Source of the DNA: an uncultured Clostridium sp.
GTDB lineage: Bacteria; Bacillota; Clostridia; Clostridiales; Clostridiaceae
Length of the DNA: 64,000 nucleotides
Assembly (NCBI GenBank): GCA_937927335.1
Contig: CALBDU010000043.1
Span: 1-64,000, forward strand
Reading direction: 5' to 3'
This document shows positions 19,001 to 26,823 of the stretch, in pieces. Within the stretch, counting starts at the first letter, position 1, and every line of letters starts with the position of its first letter. The translations under genes and the position numbers were made by a program. The notes beneath the pieces were generated by a model. It was not told the origin of the DNA and did not search any database. It saw only the letters and a list, made by a program, of their open reading frames with translations.

Positions 19001-19479
19001 ATAACGGGATAGCCGCAGAAATTTGCAAAGTCTATTGCTTCCTGCTCATTTTCAATTGGCCTGGTTACTCCTGGTATTGTAGGAACGCCGGCAGCTTCAG
19101 CAACAATTTTTGACTTAATCTTGTCACCAAGCTTATCCATCATATCAGATGTAGGTCCTATAAATTCGATACCAGCCTCCTGGCATTTTCTTGCAAACTC
19201 AGGGTTTTCAGCAAGGAAGCCATAACCAGGATGGATTGCATCCACGCCTTTTTTCAGTGCAAGATTTATTATTTCGTCGATATTTAAATAAGCCTCTACA
19301 GGTCCTTTGTTTTTCCCTATTAAATAAGCCTCGTCAGCTTTTGTTCTAAACAACGAACGTTTATCTTCATCTGAGTAAATAGCAACTGTCCTGATACCAA
19401 GTTCATGACATGCTCTGAATATCCTTATGGCAATTTCACCACGGTTAGCCACAAGAACTCTTTTAAATTTTTTAACCAA
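16042..19479 (-). CDS. pyc: Pyruvate carboxylase
   Basis: This is a complete single-chain biotin enzyme of 1,145 residues from the chosen start. Order: biotin carboxylase (FKRVLVANRGEIAIRIFRAC at the start, ATP-grasp GGGGRGMRIV, EMNPRIQVEHTVTE), carboxyltransferase (LLTDTTMRDAQQSL, GIKDMSALLKP, HLHTHDTTGNG), and biotin carrier with lysine in EAMKMET near the end. It carboxylates pyruvate to oxaloacetate with ATP and bicarbonate. The reading frame extends 33 codons upstream, but AAAGGAG abuts an ATG at 19488 with no spacing and lies 9 bases before the TTG at 19479. TTG also gives the usual protein length, so I use it. A consensus promoter lies at 19646-19674. Confidence 0.97.
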   Translation of the reverse strand: MVKKFKRVLVANRGEIAIRIFRACHELGIRTVAIYSDEDKRSLFRTKADEAYLIGKNKGPVEAYLNIDEIINLALKKGVDAIHPGYGFLAENPEFARKCQEAGIEFIGPTSDMMDKLGDKIKSKIVAEAAGVPTIPGVTRPIENEQEAIDFANFCGYPVMLKAAFGGGGRGMRIVRSEKELITSYRSAKNEAKKAFGIDDVFIEKYLEKPKHIEVQVLGDKSGNIVHLFERDCSIQRRHQKVIEFTPAVSMTEEKREQICQDALKIAKSVGYRSAGTLEFLVDKEGNHYFIEMNPRIQVEHTVTEMVTGIDIVQSQILIAEGYELSSKEVGIPSQDSIQPRGYAIQCRITTEDPSNNFAPDTGKIDVYRTGSGFGIRLDGGNGFSGAVISPYYDSLLVKTTAWSRTFQDAIRKSIRSIKELTITGVKTNVDFLINVLNHETFKKGECDTNFIAENPELFDISPRADEELRVLKYIGEKVVNETHGDKRDFDVPVIPKTKFGGTLNGTKQILDEGGPEALVKWIQCQKKLLLTDTTMRDAQQSLMATRMRTRDMIKIANDQAILGRDLFSMEMWGGATFDVAYRFLKESPWDRLEELRKRIPNILFQMLLRGANAVGYKNYPDNVIIESIKQASKSGIDVFRIFDSLNWLKGMELAIDEVLKQGKVAEACMCYTGDILDESRDKYSLDYYVKFAKEIEKTGAHILGIKDMSALLKPYAAVKLIKALKNEISIPIHLHTHDTTGNGVATVLMAAQAGVDIVDTAFNSMSGLTSQPALNSVVAALENTERDTGINLTDIQKLSDYWSAVRPVYSQFESGLKSGSAEIYKYEIPGGQYSNLKPQVESFGLGHRFDDIKDMYKKVNELSGDIIKVTPSSKMVGDMAIFMVQNDLTPENIYEKAKNMAFPDSVVSFYKGMMGQPMGGFNKELQKIVLKGEEPITCRPGELLPPEDFEKIKANLKEKYKFEPTDKDAVSYALYPDVFEGFIKYVQEYGDLSRMGSDVFFHGLYEGETSEIEIAEGKTLIVQLLEIGKLDNQGNRTLIFEVNGNRREIKIKDKVSSERIGSFEEEITMADPSDKLEIGASIPGTILKVLVKEGESVKEGQSLIVIEAMKMETNVVASADGVVETVAAKEGKQVKTGQLLVKLK

Positions 19480-19645
19480 GAATCCCATCTCCTTTACTAT
19501 AATGTTCTGCATATTTATGAATTTTATCTTATAAATATCAGTGCAGAGTATAATATCTATATTATATATAAATATCAAAATTATTTCAATTGAATTTTGA
19601 TATTATTTATTCTTGCATTTTCAAAAACATAAATACCACCTTTTT

Positions 19646-19674
19646 ATTATATACCTTGAATCCATTAGTTTCAA
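19646..19674 (-). promoter_or_regulatory. Sigma-A promoter for pyc
   Basis: On the minus strand TTGAAA and TATAAT are separated by exactly 17 bases. The predicted start near 19639 leaves a leader of about 160 bases. I saw no riboswitch in that leader. Confidence 0.75.
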
Positions 19675-19750
19675 CCATAACAATAATGCAATTTTTATAT
19701 TAATAAAAAATCTTAATTATTTTTTGTTCTTTATTGTCGGATGCATAGAA

Positions 19751-20776
19751 TCATCTTTCTCCAAGCTTTAAATTTGGTACAGCATTTAAATTTAAGCTTG
19801 ATATTCTTCCCTTCATAAATTCAAAATATGCTGCACTTCCAATCATGGCTGCGTTGTCAGTACATAATATGAAATCCGGGAAAAGTATTTCTATTCCATT
19901 AATTTTTCCTGTTTTAATAAAGGTTTCCCTGAGGCATGTATTTGAGGCAACACCTCCGGCTACGGCCATTCTGTGAACCTTTTTTATTTTACAGGCTTTA
20001 ATTGAATTATCCACAAGAAACTCCACCACAGCTTTTTGGAAGGATGCAGCAACATCTGCCCTGTTTATTTCAATGTTTTTCATTTCCGCCTGGTTTAAAT
20101 AATTTAAAACAGCAGATTTTAACCCGCTGAAGGAAAAGTCCAATGAACTGTCATCATGGAAATTTGCTCTTGGAAACTTTATTGAATCAGGGTTACCCTG
20201 CCTTGCCAGCTTATCGATCTTTGGTCCTCCCGGATAACCCAGTCCAATTGCCCTGGCAACCTTATCATAGGCTTCTCCTGCAGCGTCATCACGAGTCTGA
20301 CCCATTATTTCGAACTTTCCATAGTCCTCCATGTATACTATATATGTATGGCCCCCTGATACCACAAGGCATACGAAGGGCGGCTCCAGCTCAGGATATT
20401 TTATAAAATTGGCACTTATATGCCCTTCTATATGATTTACTCCAATTAAAGGCTTCTTTGAAGCATATGCCAGTCCCTTGGCATATTGAAGTCCTACCAG
20501 CAGCGCTCCTACCAGTCCAGGACCATAGGTAACACCCACAGCATCAATATCTTCTAATGTCATATTGGCTTTTGCTAAGGCTTCGGAAACCACGTTCCCT
20601 ATAACCTCCACATGAGCTCTTGATGCCACCTCCGGCACCACACCACCAAATTTTGTATGTATATCAATCTGGGATGAAATTATATTCGATAGTACCTTTC
20701 TTCCATTTTGAACCACTGCAGCCGAGGTTTCATCGCAGCTGCTCTCTATGGCCAGTATATTTATATTATCCTTCAT
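19751..20776 (-). CDS. tsaD: tRNA N6-threonylcarbamoyladenosine transferase TsaD
   Basis: The 341-residue protein begins ILAIESSCDETSAAVV and has the metal-binding HIEGHISANF motif near residue 111, the two signatures of the Kae1/TsaD family. With TsaB and TsaE it transfers the threonylcarbamoyl group to A37 of ANN-decoding tRNAs. In many Firmicutes tsaD follows rimI in one cluster; here it is about 7 kb away and on the opposite strand to tsaE-tsaB-rimI (26824-28428). It is monocistronic and divergent from the RusA-like gene. GAGGT precedes the ATG. Confidence 0.97.
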   Translation of the reverse strand: MKDNINILAIESSCDETSAAVVQNGRKVLSNIISSQIDIHTKFGGVVPEVASRAHVEVIGNVVSEALAKANMTLEDIDAVGVTYGPGLVGALLVGLQYAKGLAYASKKPLIGVNHIEGHISANFIKYPELEPPFVCLVVSGGHTYIVYMEDYGKFEIMGQTRDDAAGEAYDKVARAIGLGYPGGPKIDKLARQGNPDSIKFPRANFHDDSSLDFSFSGLKSAVLNYLNQAEMKNIEINRADVAASFQKAVVEFLVDNSIKACKIKKVHRMAVAGGVASNTCLRETFIKTGKINGIEILFPDFILCTDNAAMIGSAAYFEFMKGRISSLNLNAVPNLKLGER

Positions 20777-20916
20777 AAAATTACCTCACAAAATAATAAA
20801 CTGATAAACAAATTTCATTATACTTAATAAAAACACATTATTCAACAGTATATTATACTATAAATTAGCCTGGGATTAGTTTATTATATAAATATAATAT
20901 TATTTAGGAGATCGAT

Positions 20917-21534
20917 ATGAAGCCATATGCAAAAGTAATTATACAAGGCTCCCCCATTTCAAAATCTAATTTTAAGCTTTTCAACATGAAAGGAAGAGCT
21001 ATACTTCCCTTCAATTCAGGAAAGTATCATGACAGGTATGCCATTTATGAAGAAGAGATTGCTTATCAGGCAAGGATTCAAAATCCAGGCATCTTTCTGG
21101 AGGAATCCCTTATTGCGGTATTAAAGGTTTACTATAAAAGCAGAAAAAGACATCCGGATACAACAAATATAACTAAAAGCATATTTGACGGCATCGAAAA
21201 AAGCGGATTAATAATAAATGACGCCCAGGTGAGAAGGCTTATAATTGAGGAGTATTATGATGTACAAGCCCCAAGATTTGAACTGGAGCTTTATGGTGAA
21301 AGCTGTTTTTCCATGACCTACACCATCGGTGAAAATCTTAATGCGGAACAGCCCATATTGTATACGCCTCCGTCAAATAAAAAAAGAGCTGTCAGGACCC
21401 ATGCTGAAAAGGCTGATAATGTTTCACAATTGAAATGCGAAATATGCGGCAAAACTATATCTGAAAAAGAAAAAGTCTCAGCAGACAATGGTAAAACCAT
21501 ATTCTGCAGAGACTGCCTCAAAAAGCTTTTTTAG
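20917..21534 (+). CDS. RusA-like nuclease fold protein with C-terminal zinc ribbon
   Basis: The first 125 residues resemble RusA Holliday-junction resolvases: HPDTTNITKSIFDGIEKSG (about 79-97) followed by NDAQV (101-105) match the RusA core. The aspartates aligned with E. coli D70 and D91 appear kept (D81, D102), but the position of D72 reads threonine (T83), so catalysis may be altered or lost. A C-terminal extension carries two CxxC pairs, C174/C177 and C197/C200, forming a zinc ribbon not found in classic RusA. RusA genes are usually phage-borne, yet no phage genes surround this one. The last 17 bases overlap the end of the convergent DUF1836 gene. AGGAG lies 7 bases before the ATG. Confidence 0.7.
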   Translation: MKPYAKVIIQGSPISKSNFKLFNMKGRAILPFNSGKYHDRYAIYEEEIAYQARIQNPGIFLEESLIAVLKVYYKSRKRHPDTTNITKSIFDGIEKSGLIINDAQVRRLIIEEYYDVQAPRFELELYGESCFSMTYTIGENLNAEQPILYTPPSNKKRAVRTHAEKADNVSQLKCEICGKTISEKEKVSADNGKTIFCRDCLKKLF

Positions 21535-22096
21535 AGAAGTATTCATCAATAATTTTCTCGGCCATACGTTTTTGTATGGCTGCCTTCACTACAAGACCCA
21601 CTACGGTAGACAGCAGTTCATAATATTTCCGTCCCTCCAGGTCTGTTCCCTTAAAAAAGGATTTATCAAACAATTGCTTTTCCTTAAATTCCTGATGTTC
21701 TTTTTTTTCAATTTCCGTAAAGGCATTATAGATTTCTTCAAGCTCATGACTATACCCTTTTCCGGTTTTTATTATTTTTACCATAGGTGAAAGTAAAGCT
21801 TCGATATCATTAATGGATAACACCTGCTTCAAATAATAGGTCAGCACAATGAGCACCATATTATCCCTGGAATACTTCTTTTTATTTGGCGGTATTAGTA
21901 TTCCGGCCTTGGTGTAGTTATTTATCATAGTCTTAGTGAGCACATCCTCCAGATCGTTTCTTTTGAGATAACCAAGCTTATCCTTAATAAAGGTGGTCAC
22001 CTGATCCATATAAAGATCTAAATCGGGAATTTTATCATAGGTTAATTGTTCGAACTCAGTTATCTGTTCTGCTATTTTTTTCAATTCCTCTTCCAT
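21518..22096 (-). CDS. DUF1836 domain protein (MerR-like helix-turn-helix regulator)
   Basis: The 192-residue soluble protein has the DUF1836 pattern: a central LTKTMINNYTKAGILIPP segment resembling the MerR helix-turn-helix, then KKYSRDNMVLIVLTYYLKQ. These proteins are common in Firmicutes and presumed to bind DNA; targets are unknown. It starts 13 bases after the stop of the flavoprotein gene, so the two are probably co-transcribed. Its 3' end overlaps the convergent RusA-like gene by 17 bases. Confidence 0.75.
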   Translation of the reverse strand: MEEELKKIAEQITEFEQLTYDKIPDLDLYMDQVTTFIKDKLGYLKRNDLEDVLTKTMINNYTKAGILIPPNKKKYSRDNMVLIVLTYYLKQVLSINDIEALLSPMVKIIKTGKGYSHELEEIYNAFTEIEKKEHQEFKEKQLFDKSFFKGTDLEGRKYYELLSTVVGLVVKAAIQKRMAEKIIDEYFSKKAF

Positions 22097-22109
22097 AAAA
22101 CACTTCCTG

Positions 22110-23066
22110 CTAAAATTCGTTTATTTCGGATAAATATTCATAAGCAGCTATTCCTGCTTCTTTTCCTTCATTTATAATACTGTCTGCATTTTTGTGGATA
22201 AAGCTGGCATCACCGCATATGAATATACCATCACAGTCAGTTAAAACACCACCCAAGGCTTTTATTTCAGCATTCTCAAGAAGATCATACTTTGGCACCA
22301 ATTCCACTGAAATGATAACTGTATCACATGCTATATCCATTTCTGTACCTGCAATGGCTGCTCTATTGCCATCCACCCTCACTACAGTTACCTGTTCTAC
22401 TCTTGCATTTCCCTTTATCTTTATTACTTCATGGCTTAGCAGCAGAGGTATATTAAAATCCTCCAGATTTTCTTCGGTATTTTTTTTATTTCCCCTCACC
22501 TCAGGGGATTTTTCTATAACAGCTTTCACTGTTGCCCCTTCAATAACCACTCTTCCGGCCATTATCAAACCCAGGTCCTCAGAGCCTATAACAACTACTT
22601 CTTTACCAGGGAGAAACCCATCTATATTTATTATCTTTTGCACTTCACCTGCAGTATATATTCCTGCAGCCTCACTACCTGCTATTTTTATTGCATTTCT
22701 TGTATTTTCTATACAACCTGCTGCATACACCAGGACCTTCCAGTTTACCTGGAATACCCCATCTTCTGAATTTACTGCTGTAAGAGTTTTATCCTTGCTT
22801 AAATCCAGCACCGTGGTATTGAGCTTAAATTGTATTTTTAATCTTATGGCATTATCAATGAGTTTTTGGACAAGCTCAGGGCCTGTTAAATCTTCCCCAA
22901 AAACCTGGACTCCATACCCGCTATGGATACACTGATTCAAATTGCCTCCTAGCTCATGCTCTTTTTCAATGATTAAGACACTATTAATGCCGCTTTCCTT
23001 TGCCTGGACAGCCGCAGATATACCTGCAACGCCCCCACCTATTATAACTAAATCAAAAAATTGCAT
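22110..23066 (-). CDS. NAD(P)/FAD-dependent oxidoreductase (GlpA-associated type)
   Basis: From the chosen start the protein has 318 residues and begins MQFFDLVIIGGGVAGISAA, an FAD-binding GxGxxG Rossmann motif. The segment GGNLNQCIHSGYGVQVFGED is typical of the flavoprotein that accompanies glycerol-3-phosphate dehydrogenase GlpA and DUF1667 in clostridia. An ending such as TDCDGIFICGDAS marks the second FAD motif. GGAGG lies 6 bases before the ATG at 23066; the frame extends further but without a ribosome-binding site. No glpA, glpK or DUF1667 gene is nearby, so it is an orphan and the substrate is uncertain. It is upstream of the DUF1836 gene in a probable two-gene operon. Confidence 0.85.
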   Translation of the reverse strand: MQFFDLVIIGGGVAGISAAVQAKESGINSVLIIEKEHELGGNLNQCIHSGYGVQVFGEDLTGPELVQKLIDNAIRLKIQFKLNTTVLDLSKDKTLTAVNSEDGVFQVNWKVLVYAAGCIENTRNAIKIAGSEAAGIYTAGEVQKIINIDGFLPGKEVVVIGSEDLGLIMAGRVVIEGATVKAVIEKSPEVRGNKKNTEENLEDFNIPLLLSHEVIKIKGNARVEQVTVVRVDGNRAAIAGTEMDIACDTVIISVELVPKYDLLENAEIKALGGVLTDCDGIFICGDASFIHKNADSIINEGKEAGIAAYEYLSEINEF

Positions 23067-23212
23067 TTTATACCTCCAAAGCCAAACACAATTTATAAAA
23101 TTTATCAATGACACTATTTCTATAATACAATTGGAAAACAAAAAAAGCAATCTGGAAAGACTGCCTATTCTGTGTCCAAATATGGGTTGGAAGGACCATA
23201 CACGGTACTTGA

Positions 23213-24643
23213 CTAGCGAATTGACACTCTATTTTTTATCTCCATCTGGAAAAATAGAATGAAACAAAACACCGTAGTGATGATCTCTGCCATAGGAAAT
23301 GCCCACCAAATGCCGCTCATGTGGAGCACTTTGGACAGCAGTGCCATAAGTGGGACTAGCAAAATCAGTTGGCGCAGCAGATTAATTAAAAGGCTGTATT
23401 TAACCCTTCCAGTGGCCTGGAAGAATGATGCAAACATGAAGCCACAGGCCGCCAGAATATAGCTGGCACTCATGATACGTAATGCAGGTACTCCGAATTC
23501 CATCATATGTTTTGATGCTTGGAAAAGCTTCAGTGCCTGAGTTGGGAATATCCACAGAATTACCGTGCCGAATCCCATCATCCCAATGGCGATGGCTAGT
23601 CCGGTTTTGAAGGTTTCCATGAGCCTTTGCCTGTTTTTTGCACCATAGTTGTATCCCATGACTGGCATGCAGCCTTGGATCAATCCATTTACCGTCATAG
23701 TGACAAGCTGCTGGATCTTGAAATATATCCCAAAGAATGCTACAGCTGTCATAGAATATGCTGCAAGAAAAATATTTGCAAAAACAACCATTAATGCCCC
23801 CAGTGCGTTCATTACAAGGGAAGGAAGTCCAACGACGATAATATCCAGGAATAATTTCCACTCAATATGAAAGTCCTTTATTTTAATTTTTACTTTTTGT
23901 TTTGTACAAATCAATACATAAAACCCCAGTACCATGGAGAAGGTATAGCCGGAAACTGTTGCAATAGCTGCTCCTTTAACACCAAGAGCTGGCGCCCCAA
24001 GAAGCCCGAAAATCAGGATCGGATCAAGTACGAAATTCAGAACAACCCCGGCAATCTGGAAGAGCATCGGGGCCAGCATGTTTCCCGTTGCCTGAATGAT
24101 CTTCTGAACGCATATATGCAGCATATTTCCAAGGGCCATAAAAACAACGATATTGGAAAAATCAAGTCCCAGCTGATAAATTACCGGATCGTTTGTATAT
24201 GCATGAAAAAACGGCTTCACTACAAGCAGCGCAATAATAGTTACAAGGGTTCCCACCACAGCGGAAATTATGATACTGTGGGTAACGATGTTATTTGCCC
24301 CATCCTGATCTTTTGCCCCAAGCCGTCTTGCAATAAGTGCATTGGTGCCTACCCCAAGGCCAATAGATATGGAAAGAATCAGTGTCATAATTGGAAATGC
24401 CAGGGATACAGCAGTCAGCGCATCCTGACTTAGCCAGGCCACAAACATGCAGTCAACAAAATTGTATGTATATTGAAGAAACATAGATATCACCGGTGGA
24501 ATGGACATGGAAACAAGAAGCGGTATTACGGGTTGCGTACCCATTTTATTTTCTCTGGTCTGCACAGATTGATTCCCTGCAGCCACTGTCTGCTTAATAT
24601 TACTAGCCTGTACTGACCCAGTCTGAATTTCTGCTTTGATCAT
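23213..24643 (-). CDS. MATE-family multidrug/sodium antiporter
   Basis: The 476-residue membrane protein has about twelve hydrophobic segments and MATE signatures, including PIMTLILSISIGLGVGTNALIAR (split here at about residues 85-110) and GYNYGAKNRQR near residue 310. MATE proteins export cationic drugs or metabolites using Na+ or H+ gradients. The ATG at 24643 has GGGGGT 11 bases upstream and is preferred to the longer frame beginning 18 codons earlier. By eye the gene is richer in G+C than its neighbours, which suggests recent transfer. An inverted repeat at the predicted transcription start suggests control by a repressor. Confidence 0.9.
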   Translation of the reverse strand: MIKAEIQTGSVQASNIKQTVAAGNQSVQTRENKMGTQPVIPLLVSMSIPPVISMFLQYTYNFVDCMFVAWLSQDALTAVSLAFPIMTLILSISIGLGVGTNALIARRLGAKDQDGANNIVTHSIIISAVVGTLVTIIALLVVKPFFHAYTNDPVIYQLGLDFSNIVVFMALGNMLHICVQKIIQATGNMLAPMLFQIAGVVLNFVLDPILIFGLLGAPALGVKGAAIATVSGYTFSMVLGFYVLICTKQKVKIKIKDFHIEWKLFLDIIVVGLPSLVMNALGALMVVFANIFLAAYSMTAVAFFGIYFKIQQLVTMTVNGLIQGCMPVMGYNYGAKNRQRLMETFKTGLAIAIGMMGFGTVILWIFPTQALKLFQASKHMMEFGVPALRIMSASYILAACGFMFASFFQATGRVKYSLLINLLRQLILLVPLMALLSKVLHMSGIWWAFPMAEIITTVFCFILFFQMEIKNRVSIR

Positions 24644-24700
24644 CTCTGAAATGTACCCCCTAAAGCAAATATTGCTGCACGAAGCGTGTTTTACCAATAC

Positions 24701-24733
24701 GGTCCAACAGTGGACCCGATTTTCATTATATCA
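24701..24733 (-). promoter_or_regulatory. Extended -10 promoter and inverted-repeat operator for the MATE gene
   Basis: The minus strand has TGATATAAT (extended -10) at 24733-24725. Just downstream, at 24701-24716, GGTCC and GGACC form a 5-bp inverted repeat with a 6-base spacer, covering about +2 to +17. A bound repressor there would block initiation. The short arms leave chance possible. Confidence 0.45.
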
Positions 24734-24872
24734 CAAAATCCCTGTACTTAAGCCAGGTATAAAATTTTTTCTTTCAGCGCCAGCCACTGTAACGCTGCTA
24801 TTTAGCAATGTAATCAACTATCTTTAATATAATTTCTTTCTCCATGTGTTACGATTGTGTTATTTGCATATG

Positions 24873-24905
24873 AAAAAGGCTTTCCGAAAATCGGAAAGCC
24901 TTTTG
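24873..24905 (-). terminator. Terminator after tRNA-Trp
   Basis: A 13-15-bp stem, AAAAGGCTTTCCGA with its complement and an AAA loop, begins a few bases downstream of the tRNA 3' end and has a short T-run on the minus strand. Confidence 0.85.
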
Positions 24906-24907
24906 TT

Positions 24908-24982
24908 TGGCAGGGGCAGTAGGATTTGAACCCACAACCAATGGTTTTGGAGACCACTACTCTACCGTTGAGCCATACCCCT
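24908..24982 (-). tRNA. trnW: tRNA-Trp (anticodon CCA)
   Basis: The 75-base gene reads AGGGGTA at its 5' end pairing with TGCCCCT, then discriminator G and encoded CCA. The D arm is GCTCAACGGTAGAGT. The anticodon stem GTGGT/ACCAT encloses CTCCAAA with anticodon CCA. The T arm is GTGGGTTCAAATCCTAC. It is a single gene with its own promoter and terminator. Its anticodon and discriminator G match the UGG specifier and UGGC acceptor-pairing bases of the trpS T-box at 37965-38225. Confidence 0.96.
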
Positions 24983-24994
24983 AAGACAAAAATT

Positions 24995-25023
24995 ATTATA
25001 CCTTAAAATTTGCTAAATTGCAA
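24995..25023 (-). promoter_or_regulatory. Sigma-A promoter for tRNA-Trp
   Basis: TTGCAA and TATAAT are separated by 17 bases on the minus strand. The -10 ends 12 bases before the tRNA 5' end, so the leader would be only a few bases. Confidence 0.75.
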
Positions 25024-25029
25024 TAGTTA

Positions 25030-25773
25030 TTAATTATTTAGTTTATCCTCATACATTCTTTTATCAGCTAATAATATCAGTTCATTCAAATTTTCTCCAT
25101 GTTCAGGATAAACAGAATAACCAATACTAACACCTATTTCATTGTCCGGAAAAATATCAGAAACATTCATTTTTATCTCATCTATTCTTTTATTGAGATA
25201 ATTTTCATCCACATAATCCATGAGAATAATAAATTCGTCTCCTCCGGTTCTTCCCAGATATCCCTTAAGTTTCACTGCGTTTTTCATAATTGTAGCAGCA
25301 TTTTTAATATATTCATCACCATAAACATGTCCATAACTATCGTTTATTTTTTTTGTTTTATTCAAATCACAAACCATAACGAAAAACGGATTACAATCCT
25401 CTATCAGGTTTGCAAAAATTCTTTCTATCCCATTTCTATTGTATACTCCGGTCATATGGTCTGTGAGAGATACCTCCTCAAACATTTCTATCATTCTTTT
25501 AGTATAACTGCTCCACACCATTACTCCTATGGTAAACACGATTACTCCTATTAAAAAACAAATCCTTATGAAAACATGCTCATATTCAAAATATATAATG
25601 GCTGAAATCATATCTGTAAATGTACCAAGTAATAGTACAGAAAGTCCTGAAATTAATATTCCAAAGGCATAAGTTTTAAATTCCCATCTTCTTTTTGTAA
25701 AACGAGCCATTCTTATCATATAAATTAATAAAATAACAACAAATATAAAAACAATCACTTTTTGCATTTTCAC
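25030..25773 (-). CDS. Membrane-bound diguanylate cyclase (GGDEF)
   Basis: The 247-residue protein has three predicted membrane segments (about 5-20, 35-57, 66-88) and one GGDEF domain with an intact GGDEF active site at residues 177-181. The upstream substrate-binding stretch reads DLNKTKKINDSYGH. The inhibitory RxxD site expected five residues before GGDEF is absent, so product inhibition at that site is unlikely. It should make cyclic di-GMP at the membrane. The start is GTG at 25773 with AGGGG 8 bases upstream. It begins 24 bases after the stop of the ZnuA-like lipoprotein, so the two are likely co-transcribed and may act together. Confidence 0.92.
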   Translation of the reverse strand: MKMQKVIVFIFVVILLIYMIRMARFTKRRWEFKTYAFGILISGLSVLLLGTFTDMISAIIYFEYEHVFIRICFLIGVIVFTIGVMVWSSYTKRMIEMFEEVSLTDHMTGVYNRNGIERIFANLIEDCNPFFVMVCDLNKTKKINDSYGHVYGDEYIKNAATIMKNAVKLKGYLGRTGGDEFIILMDYVDENYLNKRIDEIKMNVSDIFPDNEIGVSIGYSVYPEHGENLNELILLADKRMYEDKLNN

Positions 25774-25797
25774 TTAACTTACCCCTGTCTCATAATA

Positions 25798-26700
25798 TTA
25801 TTGCTCTTTTATATTAACACTGTTGTAAAAGGAGGTGAACAGTCCTTTATTGAGCATCAGGATATCCTGGTATTTTATATCATTTTCATAGCACCTTACG
25901 TTAAGAGTATTGATATTATTGTTTTTAATAAAGCCTTCATTTTCACTTAGTACATTGCTGTCACAGTATAAAAACACAGTTTTAGAAGGCTTTTTCAGTG
26001 TGGTGTTTTTTTCAGAAAGCCTTATATAGTTCAGAGAATTGTACCTAACAAAATAATCCAGTTTGTCCTCCGCATACACAAAGGTATAGTCTGAAAGCTT
26101 CGATGTAATATCAAGTATAGCTCTTTGTTCAGCCTCAGTAGCTTTTATGGTTTCATTGAAATTTTTTTCATAGAAGTCCCTGTTTTTTGGGTCATTGTCC
26201 TGTATCGAATTTTTTATATTTAGAAGGGCAATTTTATAATTATCATAATTTAGTAGGTAGTATGGGTTATCCTTCATTATTTTATCCTTGTATTTTATTT
26301 CCTTATTAAGAGATTGTATCTTAACACCTCGGGAAACATTTATAACTCTTACTTTATCTTTGCTTAGCTTCTCAATAAAATCATCCGCCCAAGGTTCATA
26401 GGCTGCTCCCATATAAATGAATAAATCCTTATTGCCTATGTTGTACAGACTGTCATCTGTAAAGCTGAAATTATACTGAGATGCTCTGTCCTTAAACATA
26501 TATTCAACATTGTGCTTATCGTGCACTATATCCTTAACCATATAATATAATATTCTGTCTGTAGTGACTATATCAAGACATACATCCTTCTTAACCACTT
26601 CATCGTCATTCTGGCCTACAGTATTATTTGCAGTATTGCTGCTGCAGCCGCCAAGTATCAGCGCCAATATAATAAAAAGTGCAAAGACTCTTCCTTTCAA
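25798..26700 (-). CDS. ZnuA-like lipoprotein lacking metal-binding histidines
   Basis: From a TTG start (26700, six bases after GAGGTG) the protein has 300 residues and a clean lipoprotein signal ending in LGGC. The body follows the zinc/manganese ABC-transporter solute-binding fold: KDLFIYMGAAYEPWADDFI, NDPKNRDFYEKNFNETI and FVYAEDKLDYFVRY align with conserved ZnuA blocks. The metal ligands are missing. The His of SPHxY reads SQYNF, the His of HLWL reads YYLL, and the His of FHDAYGYF reads A/E. No ABC permease or ATPase gene is adjacent. It is therefore unlikely to be a zinc importer and could be a sensor or scaffold for the diguanylate cyclase encoded 24 bases downstream. That role is inference. 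Confidence 0.75.
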   Translation of the reverse strand: MKGRVFALFIILALILGGCSSNTANNTVGQNDDEVVKKDVCLDIVTTDRILYYMVKDIVHDKHNVEYMFKDRASQYNFSFTDDSLYNIGNKDLFIYMGAAYEPWADDFIEKLSKDKVRVINVSRGVKIQSLNKEIKYKDKIMKDNPYYLLNYDNYKIALLNIKNSIQDNDPKNRDFYEKNFNETIKATEAEQRAILDITSKLSDYTFVYAEDKLDYFVRYNSLNYIRLSEKNTTLKKPSKTVFLYCDSNVLSENEGFIKNNNINTLNVRCYENDIKYQDILMLNKGLFTSFYNSVNIKEQ

Positions 26701-26823
26701 GTGCTTCACCTCAAACTCCATATTTCTATTTTTATTTTACATAAAGTGAAATCACAATGCAAATTAATATATTTTCTTTTCTTTTTTATTAAATTTGTTT
26801 AAAATACTAATGAGGTGAAATTA

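Noticed and set aside
22192..22935. A 247-codon open frame on the plus strand opposite the flavoprotein gene
   Set aside because: It is fully antisense to a gene with clear FAD motifs, has low-complexity Ser/Thr/Pro-rich text and no ribosome-binding site.
23867..24433. A 188-codon plus-strand frame opposite the MATE gene
   Set aside because: It mirrors the membrane-protein codons and has no recognisable domain or promoter.
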